Below are positions 11,003-22,974 of a stretch of 64,000 nt of DNA, piece by piece. Made by a program: the position numbers and the translations under genes. Source of the DNA: Hydrangea macrophylla (lineage: Eukaryota; Streptophyta; Magnoliopsida; Cornales; Hydrangeaceae); the NCBI GenBank assembly GCA_033977485.1, contig CM066994.1, forward strand, positions 10,480,001 to 10,544,000. Reading direction: 5' to 3'. Each line of letters starts with the position of its first letter. The stretch's first letter is position 1. The notes beneath the pieces are model-generated. The model was not told the DNA's origin, did no database searches, and was given only the letters and a program-made list of their open reading frames with translations.

Positions 11003-13059
11003 GAAGGAGGATCTTCCTTGGGAGACAATAGCATAATATACCAATATAACAACACATATTTGAGAGAGATAGAGAGTTTGGAGAGCTTGAAGAAGAGCTT
11101 GGAAGATCTTCAAAGTAGAGAAGCTTTGAGGATAGTTGGAGGTGATCCTCTAAATTTTAGTTATGTTTTCATTCTTGTGTTTCTTTCTTTCTTATGTTTT
11201 CATTCTTATGTTTTCTTCTTTTTATACATTTCTTTTGGGATTCTTGGAGATCTTCAATGTCTCTGTTGAAATCTCTTAAGTTTGAACTTTTGAATCTCAT
11301 GTAAGCTTATGCTTCACATGGGAGTCAAAGTTTGATCATCACTTCATTTTATAAGCAAATAGATGGATCCAAGTCCATACTTATGACTTGGGTCCTCTAG
11401 CTTGATGTTTCATGGAATCATTTCTATATTCCTTTGAGACTCATGGGTATTATTCATGTTTTGATCTCCAATGACCCCAAAGGGAAAGGAGAGTTAGGTT
11501 TAGGATAAGCCAATGTCCATGGTTTAGTTGGTAGATATAGCAAAAAGGATAATAAATCCAATATTGGAGTAGTGAGTTCATAAACCAGTTTTGATCATAA
11601 ATTTTTAGTTGATGATCTAACCGTTGGAATTAAGTGAAATCAACGGGAAAGTGTCCATAACTCAAAGTTCTACCACTGTAATTTTTGTTTTAAGGAGATT
11701 TCATGTTTAAAGTGGTTTGGTCATGAGTTTTGTGGAGTCACTACAATCTGTCCAGAGTTTCAGAACAACAACACCCTTTTGAAATAAGCAAATCAGAACC
11801 TTAATCAAATATTTGTGACCCAAAATAATTTTTTCTAAGTAGATTAATGTGTTACGAAGCTACCCTAAAAAGAGCAAAGCATTTCTGATCTTTTTGCTAT
11901 TTTTAAAAAATCGTACAAAATCTCTGGACAGAGATTTGTAATCTCTGAGTGATGTCTGGTTTTTGTCCATTTTCCAGAGATCTAACCGTTGAAACATTGA
12001 TTTCCTTTTTGGGATGGAAACTAGATACACAGAGGCATCTTGTGTCCAAAAATCATCAAGATCAAACCACGGGAAGCATGCTTTTTATTTTCTTAAAGAT
12101 CTGGTCTGTTCTCTGCAATTTTCAGAATTTTATGACAGATTTGACCAACTTTGTAAATAATGGTCCAAATGACTCTTCTATGACCTAGGGCTCAAACCAT
12201 GTTTTAATAATGATCAATTAAACTTGAATTCAAAGTTTAAGTGATCCAAATCAATGAATATTTCATAATTTACTATTGTTCATGTATACATTCATCCATG
12301 TGGCTTGATGTTTGTAATTAGGACTTGTTCGCTTTAGATTTAATTACACTTGATAGATTTAAGCTAGAAGTCTAGGATTGTTATTTAAGATCCAACTTTA
12401 TATCTTGTATAGAATGTGGAATAACCCTTTGTTTTGCAGCGCTGTTAAGGTATGATTTCTTGAACTCCTCTTAATTTATTTTAATTTCTTGATTTTATCG
12501 ATTTTCTTGACCTTTATGCGCAACACATTAGAATTAAGATTTTGCCTTAAATGTATATATGTGGACTAGAGACTCTTTTCCTAGGTTTTATTTAATCGCA
12601 TGCATTGCACGTTTAATATTCGCGGCTGGATCCCGGGTAAGTTCTCTTGTTCTTTATTGCATATCATATTGCTTGCTACTTGAATTGCGTGGCTTTTGAA
12701 TGATATTTTGTAAATTGGTAATTTTACACCATTTTGACATGTTTGTGTAATGTATACGTATATCTATGTATTAGTTGAGGGCATGCTTAGATTAGCAATT
12801 TAATTAAAAGGATGTTGAGTAGAGGCCTATCGCGAGATAGGATGAGAAGGGGTGTTTTAGTCCGATGGGCTCCTTCACTTCTCATTCCATAATCCCCGGA
12901 TCTAGTTAATCTTTGGTTTAGCAAAAGACCAGTTGCTTTAAAATGGTTTCTTAATTTTTCCTTTAAAAATTAAGTGGCGACTCATTTGTTTTGAATTTGA
13001 AATTTAAAAGAACTTTAAAAGAAAAGCTGTGGGTAAGAAAAATTGCGATATCCACAATG

Positions 13060-13110
13060 TGGCGACTCTGCTGGGGATCGAACCCAGAATCTCTGGTTTC
13101 GCATACCAGA
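13060..13110 (-). promoter_or_regulatory. Primer binding site extended into an antisense tRNA-Arg half
   Basis: TGGCGACTCTGCTGGGG begins 3 bp after the LTR. On the minus strand the next 51 bases read as the 3' half of a tRNA: acceptor strand plus CCA, a T-arm (CTGGG-TTCGATC-CCCAG, 13087-13071), a 4-nt variable loop and an anticodon arm (CTGGT-ATGCGAA-ACCAG). The loop has U33 and anticodon GCG (arginine). From memory the match to plant tRNA-Arg is close. The D-arm side is not preserved. Primer complementarity thus extends well beyond the usual 18 nt. Confidence 0.75.
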
Positions 13111-14503
13111 ATTCTGATTTTGGGTTCACTTGAGGATTAGACTTGAAAGCATCCTTTTAATCGAATTAATTAATCTTTGTATGCCTGTTGCATCTCACTT
13201 GCATGTACAGCCAGTCGATTGCACAGAACTATGACCTTGGAGGCTCGGGGCAACCCGGTCGGTCAAGTTATCATGGGACTGTGTGATCACCCTTGATCTC
13301 GTACCATGATTTGGTATATGAAGCATCCTATCGGATGTGTGTCAAGGGTCCCTTATTTAACCAAAACCCAGCTTTTGCATAGTAGTTTCTATAGAACCTT
13401 TCAATCTTAGGAAATCAACTCTTGATTAGGATTATATGCTAGGAAGTTTTGTATGCCCGGAAGGGATTACTTGAGATGATGACGATATTTGCTTGATGAA
13501 AGATGTATAATCTTTTAATCACCTTTTAGCAATTTCTCCTCATATTCCACGACATTTGGAGAACATGGCGAACCCTGATTATAAAATTATACTTCTTATA
13601 TCATGTTAGCTAAGCATCACTGACCTTGTATGCATCCGAATTCATGGAAAGTACGGTGATAATCCGATCGTGTGATCCTCCTACCCAAAGAGTTTTGAGT
13701 CCATCTTTGAAAGCAAACAGTTCTTGCCATCTTTATTCCGAAGTTTTCAATCGTTGTATCAAAAAAAATCTCTGGAGTTCACTTTTTGATTAAAGCTCCA
13801 AACTAACCTCTATTAAGGTATATTTTCACATGATCATCTTCTAAGAAACAATCCAAAATTTTGGGAATTGTTTTTGAAAGAACTGCTTTTCAAATAAATT
13901 TCAAAACAGAATTTCAATCTAATCACCTTTATTGAGAAATATTTTCAGATCCTCTTTTTTTTTTTTTAATAAAAGATTCAAAATTCTTGAGAATTGTTTT
14001 TGAAAGATCTCATCATTCTAAAGAAATGCTTTTCAAATGAATTTTGAAAATTAAAAAAAAAAAAAAAAACGACCTTTGAATGGGTAGTGGGGATCACAAC
14101 GAGAGGAGAAATTATTGCACTTGACATGAGTGAGGATTTTATGTGCTTATGTGTTTACCTGTTAGGATTAGAATTTTCCTTTGATTTGGCATATAGAGTA
14201 GGCACACACATACTTGCCTTTCATTCGTGTGCTATGTGTGCAGTGCATGCATCAAATCATAAGAGCATGTACATTTTGCACTCTCACCAATCGATACCAT
14301 TACATACGTGTAGCATACAAACTCACAACATCTTCTTCCCAATTAAGATTAAAGTCCCTCAAAAATCCCTTACTATTCAATTCTGCATGCGGACCTTTTT
14401 TTTTCTATCTGTTTTTTTTAAAAAGAAAGAGTGGAACAACCAGAGCCCCTAGTAAGGACACTCCTAATCTTCTTGGGTTTATCTCTCTTAATTAGAAGAG
14501 ATC
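13111..14503 (+). other. Leader of the Tat-like element, no ORF recognised
   Basis: This is the untranslated leader between the primer site and gag. It has poly(A) and poly(T) tracts (13950-13970, 14050-14070) and no conserved protein. The 121-codon open frame at 14087-14452 has no similarity I recognise. Confidence 0.5.
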
Positions 14504-15480
14504 ATGGACCATCATGTCGAGACCGACCCACCAATGGCCCACAGAGCTTTGGAGGAGAAAGTGAGCAAACTACAAGTCGTTGTTGAGCAACAAGATTTTA
14601 GGGTGAAGCAATTGGAGGGGGTCATGCTTGAGTTCATTCAATTATTGAAAGATTAAATGGGACTTGATGAGGAAAAGACAGATCAGAGAATAATGGACTG
14701 CTTAAAGAATCACCAACAGGCATGTCTGAACCCAACTGCGCACCGAAGCCCATGTCCAAACCCAACCTATCACCAAAGTCCATACCCAAGCTTAACCATT
14801 CACCAAAGCCCTATCCAAGCCCAATCCCAACTAACCAAAGAGCTATTCCAAGTCCACATCTCAACCCAAAAACCAACTCTAGCTCAAAGTCGAATTCAAA
14901 ATCAAACCAAGCCCGCAAGCCAAGAATCTTTACCAACCTTGGCATGCCATTATCCATGGCCCTTGGTCACCTTGTCAAGAATGGTCACCTCAACCCCCTG
15001 GACCCAAAGCCACTACCAAATCCCTTACCCCGCAAATGTGACCTGTCTTTGTACTGTGCCTACCACCAGACCCCTGGCCATACAACTAACTATTGCATGA
15101 AACTCCGCCATGATATTCAAAATCTCATTGAGCATAAAATCATCACTCCTTTGCTGAACCCACCGAGTGGCATCTGGCATGACATACAATCTATTCAATC
15201 ACAACCATCGCTACTCTCAAGGGATTCGTTGCCTCCATAAGTGCGCAACAACCAACTGGCCCCGACTCAATCAACAGAATCGAAAAAGGCATTGACAATA
15301 CTCGGTGTGAGTCAGAGAAGGGCCATTCGACTGAAAAATGGGCCATAAGGGCAGTTGATGTTCCTACAAAGATACAGAAGGGGAATGATGAACCTGATGA
15401 AGATGCTAGTGAGGTAATAGTGTTTGGAAATGCTACTGCTAAATCAAATGTGGATGCTCTTGGGGACCCCATAAGTTGAA
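14504..15480 (+). pseudogene. Gag remnant of the Tat-like element
   Basis: A 50-codon frame (14504-14656) with a coiled-coil-like heptad segment (ALEEKVSKLQVVVEQQ) is followed, after a frame change, by 14722-15240. That second part has a long Pro/Ser/Lys-rich linker and the conserved Tat gag C-terminal block: FTNLGMPLSMALGHLVKNGH, PLPNPLP, then YCAYHQTPGHTTNYC with the following LRHDIQNLIE. The C..H..GH..C spacing is the zinc-finger-like element found in Ogre/Tat gag. The frame then ends, and a third frame (15235-15477, ending in VIVFGNATAKSN) looks like a remnant of the gag-pro linker. Multiple stops and frame changes make it non-functional. The bulk of capsid and all of pol are absent. Confidence 0.75.
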
Positions 15481-17709
15481 AATTATCTGTGACATTCCAA
15501 TTGAGACCAAGTCAAGTCTGGTAGTCGAATTATGTTAGTTTGGAGTCAAATGTCAAGTCCAGTCGAGTCTTCTGGTCAGTCTATTATCAAGTTTGTTTGA
15601 GTCAAGTGATGTAATCCTCCTTCCTACTAGTTGAATAAAATCTCATTTTTTTTTATTCAGTGTGCTAAGTTGTGAATGTATGGATCATTAAGCCCAAAAC
15701 AAAACAAAAGAAAAAAAGAAAAAAAAAAGAAAAAGAAAAAGTCATTTTTTTCAAACGATCATGGAAAATACTTTGTTAATAAACAAATTTTGTGCCAAAA
15801 CCAAGGAGGAGTAGAGAATTGATTAGCTTTACTTTAAGAATTTAAAGATGCTCTTGCTCAATCTTGAAAAGACGAAATTGGAACTTGAAGCTTGCTCACC
15901 GTTTCCCTTTCTCAAATACCAAGCCTCAAAGATGAGCCCAACCAGTCTAAAGCCATAAACTTGGTCCTTGATGGTAGCCAGACATTTTGAATGAACTGCT
16001 TCTTCCAAGAAAAAAAATATAAAAAAAAAAGAAAAAGAAGAAAGAAAAAGAAAAAGAAAAAGAAAAAGAGAAAGAAAGAAGCTCGCTAGGATGAAAACCC
16101 GAAAGGGCGCCTAGGAAAAACTTAGAGCAAAAATAAGATGCGTGTTGATTTCAAAAATCCTAATCCTAGCCAGTCAAAATCATAGAGAGAATAAGAGATA
16201 GGAAGGAAGAGAAAAGAAAAAGGCAGAGAATAGATAAGATTGAGAATTCTTGAGCACTTCAAAGTAGATCATTGGCACATGAACTATCTCAAGACTTTGT
16301 GTTGTTCTAAAGAAATTGGAAATGAAAAGAGAGATTTGAAAGTATCAATTAAACTCACAATTTTGTGAGAGGCTCAATGGCTAAGAAGGCATAAAACAAT
16401 GCAAAAATATCTTTGAGAAAATAAAGAGTAATTTGGAGGGCTGATATTACTTTGTAAGTATGATATAAATGAAACGTGATTAACTGGCTAGTGAAAAGGT
16501 TAAAGAATCAACCGTCAAATAAAAAAAAGAGGAGAAGAAAAGAAAAGAAAGAGAAAAGAGAATAAGAGAAAAAAGTAGTTCATCATGCTACACAAGGCTA
16601 CCACAAGTGACATGCACCCCCTAGACCCAAATGGCAACATGGCTCGTAAAGCCCACCAATTCTTGAAGCCTAATTCTTTCAAGACCTCCAGAATACTTGA
16701 ACTACGCTCGACCTGATTCCCACTCAGGGATACGTAGGCAACCTATCTGGTTCGGTCACCAACATCGTCATAATATGGTGTGCTCTTTCAGGCCTTGGCC
16801 ATATTACCTTGGACCTGATTCCTATTCAGGGATAAGTTGAAACTAGGAGCAAACTTGCATTGGCCTAGGACCACATATGTATTGCCAAACTAGGGGCAAA
16901 CAAAGTTTGCCGATCAGCATTGGGACATCACCCTTCAGCACCATCAAATTCATGATGGTTACCTCTAGATTGGGAGTAAATGCATTGCAAGCATCCTGTA
17001 CCAACATGTTCTCAAGGCCCTTGGGATGAGCCTATTTGCCCTTAAGACTAGGAGGAAACTTCATTTGCTGAAAACCCCATTTTACCCTAGAAGTAAGCCC
17101 CAAGTCTCTTTCAAACTAGGGGCAAACTCTGTTTGCCAAAATGCAAGTTCTCAAGTCACCAAGTCTGTTTTGAAACGCTTTGAAATGGAGTGTCTTTTAT
17201 TCTATAAACTAAAGCACTAATTTGAAGCATACTCTAGATAGGCAATGAATTCAATAAAGGGGAAGTTTTCAAAGTTTTGATTTATTAGCAAAGTACTACC
17301 ACTTGTAAGATGATGATAAACGACAGGTGAGATGATACATTATTCACGATGAAAGCACATTGATTCATAAATGTAGAATTTCTGTCAGTCATCTTGAATA
17401 ACTGGCTATGTCAGGTCTGTTCTCCCTTGATAAGTCAGCAATGATCTCAAATGTGTAAGTTTAAGATGATAAATAAAGATTTGAAAAGTCTCCATAAGCA
17501 TCCCACGAGCGATGCAAGCAGGAGTTTAAAACACTATCACGACACAATGCTAAAAGTGGAAATATGAGAATGGTCCAAGACTAGGGGCAAAGGTGACTTC
17601 CCTCTTTTAACACAACCATTACGTTTCTTCCAAATGGTCTGCAAGTACAGAAATCATGCTTTTAAGAGACTACTAGGGCAGCACAAACCCCGTCAGCTCC
17701 GTTCAAATT
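15481..17709 (+). other. Non-coding 3' region of the Tat-like element, purine-rich tracts
   Basis: No protein domain is visible. Purine-only tracts (GAAA-rich) occur at about 15697-15741, 16010-16080 and 16520-16575. The motif GGGATACGTAGGCAACC, typical of Tat/Ogre 3' regions in my experience, lies at 16728-16744. A partial second copy with 'acctgattcctattcaggga' lies about 16810. A phrase like 'aactaggggcaaac' recurs (16892, 17114) and resembles the polypurine tract upstream of the 3' LTR. Confidence 0.6.
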
Positions 17710-20020
17710 CTTTGAGTCCAAGGACTCCTCGTTTATGTAAAATCAATTCTTTGAGTCCGTAGACTCTCCATTTTTATAAAATCAATTCTTTGAGTCCGTG
17801 GACTCCCCATTTTTGTAAAATCGATTCTTTGAGTATGAGGGCTTTCCATCTTTGTAAAACTAATTCTTTGAGTCTGTGTGACTCTATTTGTATAAAAGTA
17901 AAGTTTGTTGGGTCTGTATGACTCTGTTTGTATAAAAAGTGAATTAGTTGAGTCTGTATGACTTTGTTCGAACAAAGAAATAAAATTTCAAGTCCGCGTG
18001 ACCCCGTCTTTGTGAAATATGAAATTTCGAGTCTGCATATGAATTTTTGAGTCTGCGTGAAATATGAATTCTTGAATCCACTTGGCTCCGTTAGTATGAA
18101 ATATAAGCTTTGAGTTCACATGACTCTGATTATATGAAATAATGTTTTTAGTCCGCACGACTCCTGATTTTGAAAATTGGAATTTTTGTTGAGGCGATTT
18201 GACTCCAATTTCGAGATTTGAGATTCTTGTTGAGTCAAAATTGATTCTCGAGTCAAAATTGATTCTCATTAAGAAAATTTGAAATGTTAACCCCCGATTT
18301 TGAAATAAGAAATTCTTTGAGTCCGTATGACTCCGTGAATTTCATTGAGTCCGAGTGACTCTGCTGTTGAAAAATGCAACTTTTGAGTCCGAATGACTCC
18401 ATGGTTGTAAAATGCGAGTTTTTGAGTCCTAGTGACTCCATTATTGTGGAAATGTGGGTCCATGGATCCGAATGACTCTTTTGTTTTAAAATGTGAATCA
18501 TTTGACTCCTTGTATAAGAAAATTGAATTTTTGGGTCCACGTGACTCCCTTTGAATTTACTTAACTCCGAATTTTGTTGGAATTGAATTCTTTGAGTCTA
18601 ACCGACTCCGAACTTTCGAAAGTTTGGGCTAAAATGGATCTAACTATCGCTAGATTTTAATGTTAAATTAAGTTGAAAACTGATTGGTTCCCAATTGCGG
18701 AAATTAAAATCATTAAGTCTGTCTGACTCCCGATTCATGAAAGTCTAACTTAGCACCCGAGTTCAAAAATTGAATTGAATTGAGAAAATTCATTTGAGTC
18801 TGATTGACTCCAAATTTTAGAGTTTTGAATAAAGTTGAGTCTAATTGACTCTGTTTTTTAATTTGAAATTCTTTGAGTCCGATCGACTCCCAATTTTAGA
18901 TTTGAATCTGATTGACTCTCGTTGTTGTGAAATAGAATCCGATTCGAGTCCAATTGACTCCTGTTCTAGAAAATTGAAATGATTTTGAGTATGTTTGATT
19001 TCGACTTTGAAATTAGAAATTCTTTTGAGCATGATTAACTCATGGTTTGAAATCGGGAATTCTTTCGAGTCTGATAGGCTCATGTTTTTGGAAATTAGAA
19101 ACTCTTTTGAGTCTGGTTGACTCCCTATCTTGTGAAATAGAAATTCTTTGAGTTCGATTGACTCCCAATTTTGTAAAAAATTGTTTTGTGAAATAGAAAT
19201 TCTTTAAGTCCAATTTTGTGAATTTAAAATTCTTTGAGTCCGATTGACTCCTAGTTTTGTCCGATTTTGCGAAGTAGGTATTGAATCAAGTCTGATTGAC
19301 TCCTGATTTAGGATTTGAATTTGAATTTGATTTGAGTCAAATTGACTCTGGACTTGGTGAAATTGAATTTTTTTGAGTCTGACTGATTCCTGATTTTAGA
19401 ATTAAGTCGAAGTCTAGGCGACTCCTAATTTAGCATTTGAATTTGAACTCAAATTGAGTCGAATCGACTTTGCACTTGGTGAAATTGAGTTTATTTGAGT
19501 TTGACTGACTCCTGATCAAAATTTTGAAAAAAATTATTATTAAAAGCTGAACTGACTGATTATTTTCTTTATTTTACCCATAACCTAAAGCATCCGAGCT
19601 CGATTGACTGCCAATTTTGGAAAATTAAATTAAATTGAAGAGGATTTGAGTCCATTGGACCCCCGACTTTAGATATTTGAAATAATTTAAGCCCACCGGA
19701 CTCTCGATGTAGAAATTTGAAATAATTTGAGTCTGAAGTACTAGACTCCGAATTTCTGAAAGTAAATGGAATGAAATTTATTTTACTAAGAAGGGAATTT
19801 GTTGAGTCTAATAGACTCTCGATTTTTAGAAGATCAAATTAAGTCTGAAGGACTCCAGATTTTTGGAATTGAACTAATTCGAGTCTGACTGACTCCAAAT
19901 TTTGAATTAAATTGAGTTAAGTCTGGTTGACTCCCATTTTGAAAAATAAAATAAATTTGAGTCTGTTCGACTCCAAGTTTTGAAAATTGAAATGAATTTG
20001 AGTCTGATTGACCCCGAATT
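17710..20020. repeat. Degenerate GAGTC-N5-GACTC tandem array, about 2.3 kb
   Basis: Roughly 50 diverged units of about 40 bp follow the pattern 'ttctttGAGTCcgattGACTCccaattttgtgaaatt'. The GAGTC/GACTC pair makes each unit a small inverted repeat. Units vary in length and linker, so the array is old or fast-evolving. It lies in the hypervariable 3' region where Tat/Ogre elements are known to generate satellite-like repeats. Confidence 0.85.
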
Positions 20021-20030
20021 CAGAACAAAC

Positions 20031-20138
20031 ATATTCGACGAGGCCGAAGGGCTGCGGATCATTGTGAGAAAGCATATCCGACGAGGCCGAAGGGCTGCGA
20101 ATTATTTTTTATATCCGACGGGGCCGAAGGGCTGCGGA
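20031..20138. repeat. Three copies of a GGCCGAAGGGCTGCGGA repeat
   Basis: Units at 20031-20058, 20074-20100 and 20111-20138, each 'atatccgacgaggccgaagg' plus 'gctgcgga' with small changes. They are separated by unrelated linkers and lie between the GAGTC array and the 112-bp array. Confidence 0.75.
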
Positions 20139-20157
20139 TTTTTCAGAGTAAACTCAC

Positions 20158-20585
20158 TTCGACACTGGGTATAAGACGCAAAGCGCATCTCAGTCTTTCA
20201 GCGTACTTCCTGATTCGGCACTGGAGTCTAAGACGCAAAGCGCATCTCAGTCGATCAGATGATCCTCAAAAGACACCGGAGTATAAGACGCAAAGCGCAT
20301 CTCAGTCTTTCAGCACATTTCCTGATTCGGCACCGGAGTCTAAGACGCAAAGCGCATCTCAGCCGATCAGATGATCCTCAAAAGACACCGGAGTATAAGA
20401 CATAAAGCGCATCTAAGTCTTTCAAAACATTTCCTGATTCGGCACCGGAGTCTAAGACGCAAAGCGCATCTCTGTCGATCAGATGATCCTCAAAAGACAC
20501 TGGAGTATAAGATGCAAAGCGCATCTCAGTCTTTCAGTACATTTCCTGATTCGGCACCGGAGTCTAAGACGCAAAGCACATCTCA
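20158..20585. repeat. 112-bp tandem array, left part
   Basis: About four copies of a 112-bp unit made of two related 56-bp halves. Each half contains 'agacgcaaagcgcatctca'; one continues 'gtctttcagcacatttcctg', the other 'gtcgatcagatgatcctc'. The array is cut at 20585 by the CACTA element and resumes at 26569. Long open frames within it arise because the repeat lacks stops; 112 is not a multiple of 3, so no protein repeat is encoded. Confidence 0.88.
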
Positions 20586-20608
20586 CACTACACCATATGG
20601 CCAGATTT

Positions 20609-20678
20609 CTAACGGATATATCCGTTAGTAATTACTAACCCATATATCCGTTAGAAAAAATATATATCCGTTAGTAAT
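20609..20678. repeat. Left subterminal repeats of the CACTA element
   Basis: One perfect 20-bp palindrome, CTAACGGATATATCCGTTAG (20609-20628), and two or three half or imperfect copies. CACTA subterminal repeats are usually binding sites for the TNPA-type protein. They are followed by 2-3 direct copies of a 'ggtggcaattttgtaaataa' unit (about 20690-20795). Confidence 0.85.
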
Positions 20679-20994
20679 GACAACACAATGGCAATTTTGT
20701 AAATAAAAACTCAAAAATTAAAATTGCGGTGGCACTTTTGTAAATAAAAATTCAAAAATTAAAAATACGGTGGCAATTTTGTAAATAAACACAACACCAA
20801 TTTTGCCCAAAATTTCCCCCTTACATTTCCCCCTAAAACATTTAACAGATTTAACCTAGGTCAAATATTTAACAAAAGAGAAAGAAGAGCTGAGAAGGCA
20901 AGGAGAAGAAGATAGATGGAAAGGATACGCCGCCCCTTTCCTTAGCCACCGTCACCTGCTCGTTGCCACCGCCGCCAGACATAGGTATTCTTTC

Positions 20995-21027
<33 letters not shown>

Positions 21028-21081
21028 ATCTCTCTTGTGTCAGGACGCTGCTCCGTCGAGTCAAAGAGAGAAGCTTCAGAC

Positions 21082-21167
21082 ATGGCGGCCACTACTCCAA
21101 GTACTTCTTCACCACCAAGAAGGGCGAAATCCCTGAACTCAAAGAAGAGCTCAATTCTCAATACAAG
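21082..21167 (+). pseudogene. Captured beta-adaptin first exon (AP-1/AP-2 beta subunit)
   Basis: The frame starting at GGC 21085 reads like the conserved N-terminus of plant beta-adaptin: [20 protein letters not shown] then LNSQYK, ending at a GT donor (21168). In real genes this follows the start Met as MSGHDSKYF. Here the ATG (21082) is out of frame with the conserved residues because one base of the second codon is lost. Upstream sequence (20900-21080, with a CT-rich tract at 20991-21035) looks like a captured promoter or 5' UTR. Beta-adaptin is a large subunit of clathrin adaptor complexes. The fragment alone cannot encode it. Confidence 0.82.
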
Positions 21168-22078
21168 GTTCATATAAATATATATATATATACGAATTCT
21201 GATATGGACTATATCGAGCTTGGATTCAGATTAATGTTTTGTTTTGTGTTTGATCTGCCTAAATTTCGCTTTTGATGTCACTGACACGACATTTTTACTT
21301 TCGATTGATGCGATTTCTGATTAGATCTGTTCGATTTTTTTGCTTTCGTTTGCTGTTTAGAATAGTTTCACCCTCATTGGGATCATTTTGGTGTTTTGTT
21401 TGGGGGCCAGGTTTTCCAACAACGATTTATTTCTTAATAAATTAGGAAATCTTTACTTGTCTACATTGCCATCATTGTTTTAAGTCTTCTGATAAGGTTT
21501 GTAATTCACACATACATATATTGTTGCCATCAGGGGCTACTTATTTGATATTTGTTATTTCTTTTCTTACCATAATTAGGTGGTGGACCATCATTGGTTC
21601 TCAAAATTTATTAGTTGCTCAAATTTGCATAAATTTTGTTGTAACATCCTTGGCCATGGTTTTTTTTTTTTTTTTTTTTGTGTGTATCCTTGAACATTTG
21701 TGAAAAGGGAACACTGGTATTGGTGGGATTGGAGGCCTAGTAGTGAGGGGATGCTTATGCTTAGGCTCTGTTGTTAGTTCAACTTAATTATCGCTAACTT
21801 TTACTATAACTTAGATCATTGAGATTGGTTTGAGTTAAATTTGTGCAATACAATTAAAGGGGTTACTTGGAATATCTTTTCTATTGCAGGAGTTTGGACC
21901 TTATGAAAAGATAGGAATGGTTTTTGTTTTCAACAAGAAGTTAACTCCGAAAAGGATTTTAATTAACAAAATTTATTATATTGCCAAAGATATATGTGAA
22001 GCTTTCTATTATACTAAGAATCTAATTCCTAGAGAGAAAGAGTTTATTAAATCAAATGGTTTGCTCCTGATGCAGATA
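21168..22078 (+). other. Intron-like DNA and an unidentified exon-like piece in the CACTA element
   Basis: 21168-21880 is AT-rich and intron-like. From 21891, after an AG, an open frame begins EFGPYEKIGMVFVF and continues to about 22074, ending before 'gatgcag|atatt'. It looks like a captured exon but I do not recognise the family. Confidence 0.4.
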
Positions 22079-22320
22079 TTTGAAGGTCAACACAGATGGA
22101 GCTTGTAAGGGAAATCCTGGCCGAGGCGGGTATTGGAAGTCTAACCGGAGAGAGTTTGATTAATTAGTTCCTGCACTAGTCTTCAAGCTGAGATAGAGAG
22201 AGAGAGAGCATCATAAGAGGAGGTTTAATCCTGATTATGGATGAAGGTGGGGATAAAATTGTGGTCGAGACAGACTATGAGGTGGCTTGCAAGCTTTTAC
22301 CACCCGATGAAGGTGTTGCT
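22079..22320 (+). pseudogene. Captured RNase H-like domain fragment
   Basis: Out-of-frame pieces read VNTDGACKGNPGRGG (the first RNase H strand with its catalytic Asp) and later LIMDEGGDKIVVETD, like the second half of a plant RVT_3/RNase H domain. Stops and a GA-repeat insertion (22193-22209) interrupt it. Such domains occur in LINE C-termini and in host RNase H-like proteins; I cannot tell which was the donor. Confidence 0.6.
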
Positions 22321-22569
22321 GACTGACTGTGTGATTATGTTAAGCCGGTGTTACCAAAATGGTATGTTTCCAATCTTGCACTAAATTTGTTGTTTTCATA
22401 TTTGAATTGCTTGATTCAAGTTCTTTTTTGTTATTGATTTTTCTCTGTGGATAAATTTGCATATTTTTTAAAAAAATTCTTAGGTATGGAAAATAGCTAT
22501 GATGGTCGGTTCTACCTATTTAAACAAGGAATTTGAGTAAGAAATTGGCCAAGGAAATTCACTTTGTAG

Positions 22570-22884
22570 GTAACTGGAAAAAATGCTTGATGAAATTATA
22601 AATTATGTACAGTCATTGCAATGCCAAGTTGAGGTAAGTTAAGATTTTGACTAACTAAATGTGTTAATATGCAAAGTTGAGTTTCATTGCTTAACTCATT
22701 GCCTAATGGGTATGAAATTTATTTAATTCTTTTTTGATTGTCAATTTTATTTTTCCTTTCAACTTACTATGTCCAGTTCCAATTATTTTGTGAAGAGGAC
22801 CTGCAGAGCATTGTTCAGATGGGTTTTGGCCAGAATCCAAACCCGAATATAGGTTTTCATTCACAAAGCTTTCCCAGTGAGTGA
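22570..22884 (+). pseudogene. Captured bHLH transcription factor exons (CIB-like)
   Basis: Exon-like piece 1 (22570-22633) follows an AG and precedes GTAAGT. It encodes VTGK then LDEIINYVQSLQCQVE, the loop and second helix of a plant bHLH domain of the group with LDEIINYVQSLQRQVE. A small deletion after VTGK breaks the frame. Piece 2 (22777-22884) also follows AG and encodes EEDLQSIVQMGFGQNPN...HSQSFPSE, ending in TGA; this resembles the acidic C-terminus of CIB-type bHLH proteins. The exons in between, and the basic DNA-binding region, are missing. Confidence 0.72.
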
Positions 22885-22974
22885 AGAAATTGTATATTAT
22901 ATCAAGCTATTGTTTATAAAACAAATATTGATTGACTTCAGGCTCAGTTGAAACATTACCGCCCTAAGGGGCTG

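Larger units (their letters stand above)
10285..13056 (+). repeat. 5' LTR of the Tat-like element
   Basis: 2772 bp, TGTAGACACC...GATATCCACA. It differs from the 3' LTR by scattered substitutions and a few indels. The largest indel is an extra 'gcggcactcagtgagtgccga' unit near 10570-10600. The TATA box TATAAAA is at 10996-11002. A 95-codon open frame from 10982 is kept in both LTRs but has no recognised domain; I treat it as chance. Confidence 0.93.

Noticed and set aside
10982..11269. A 95-codon open frame kept in both Tat-like LTRs (also 28168-28455)
   Set aside because: It is shared because the LTRs are near-identical copies; it starts at the TATA box, has low-complexity Phe/Leu-rich sequence and shows no known domain.
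17733..19083. Open frames with repeated Thr/Gln/Arg or Ser-Asp motifs on the minus strand
   Set aside because: They come from the GAGTC array and change frame between units, so they are not coding.
17710..20585. CRISPR-like regularly spaced repeats
   Set aside because: The genome is a plant nuclear genome, repeats are degenerate and contiguous, and there are no unique spacers or cas genes.
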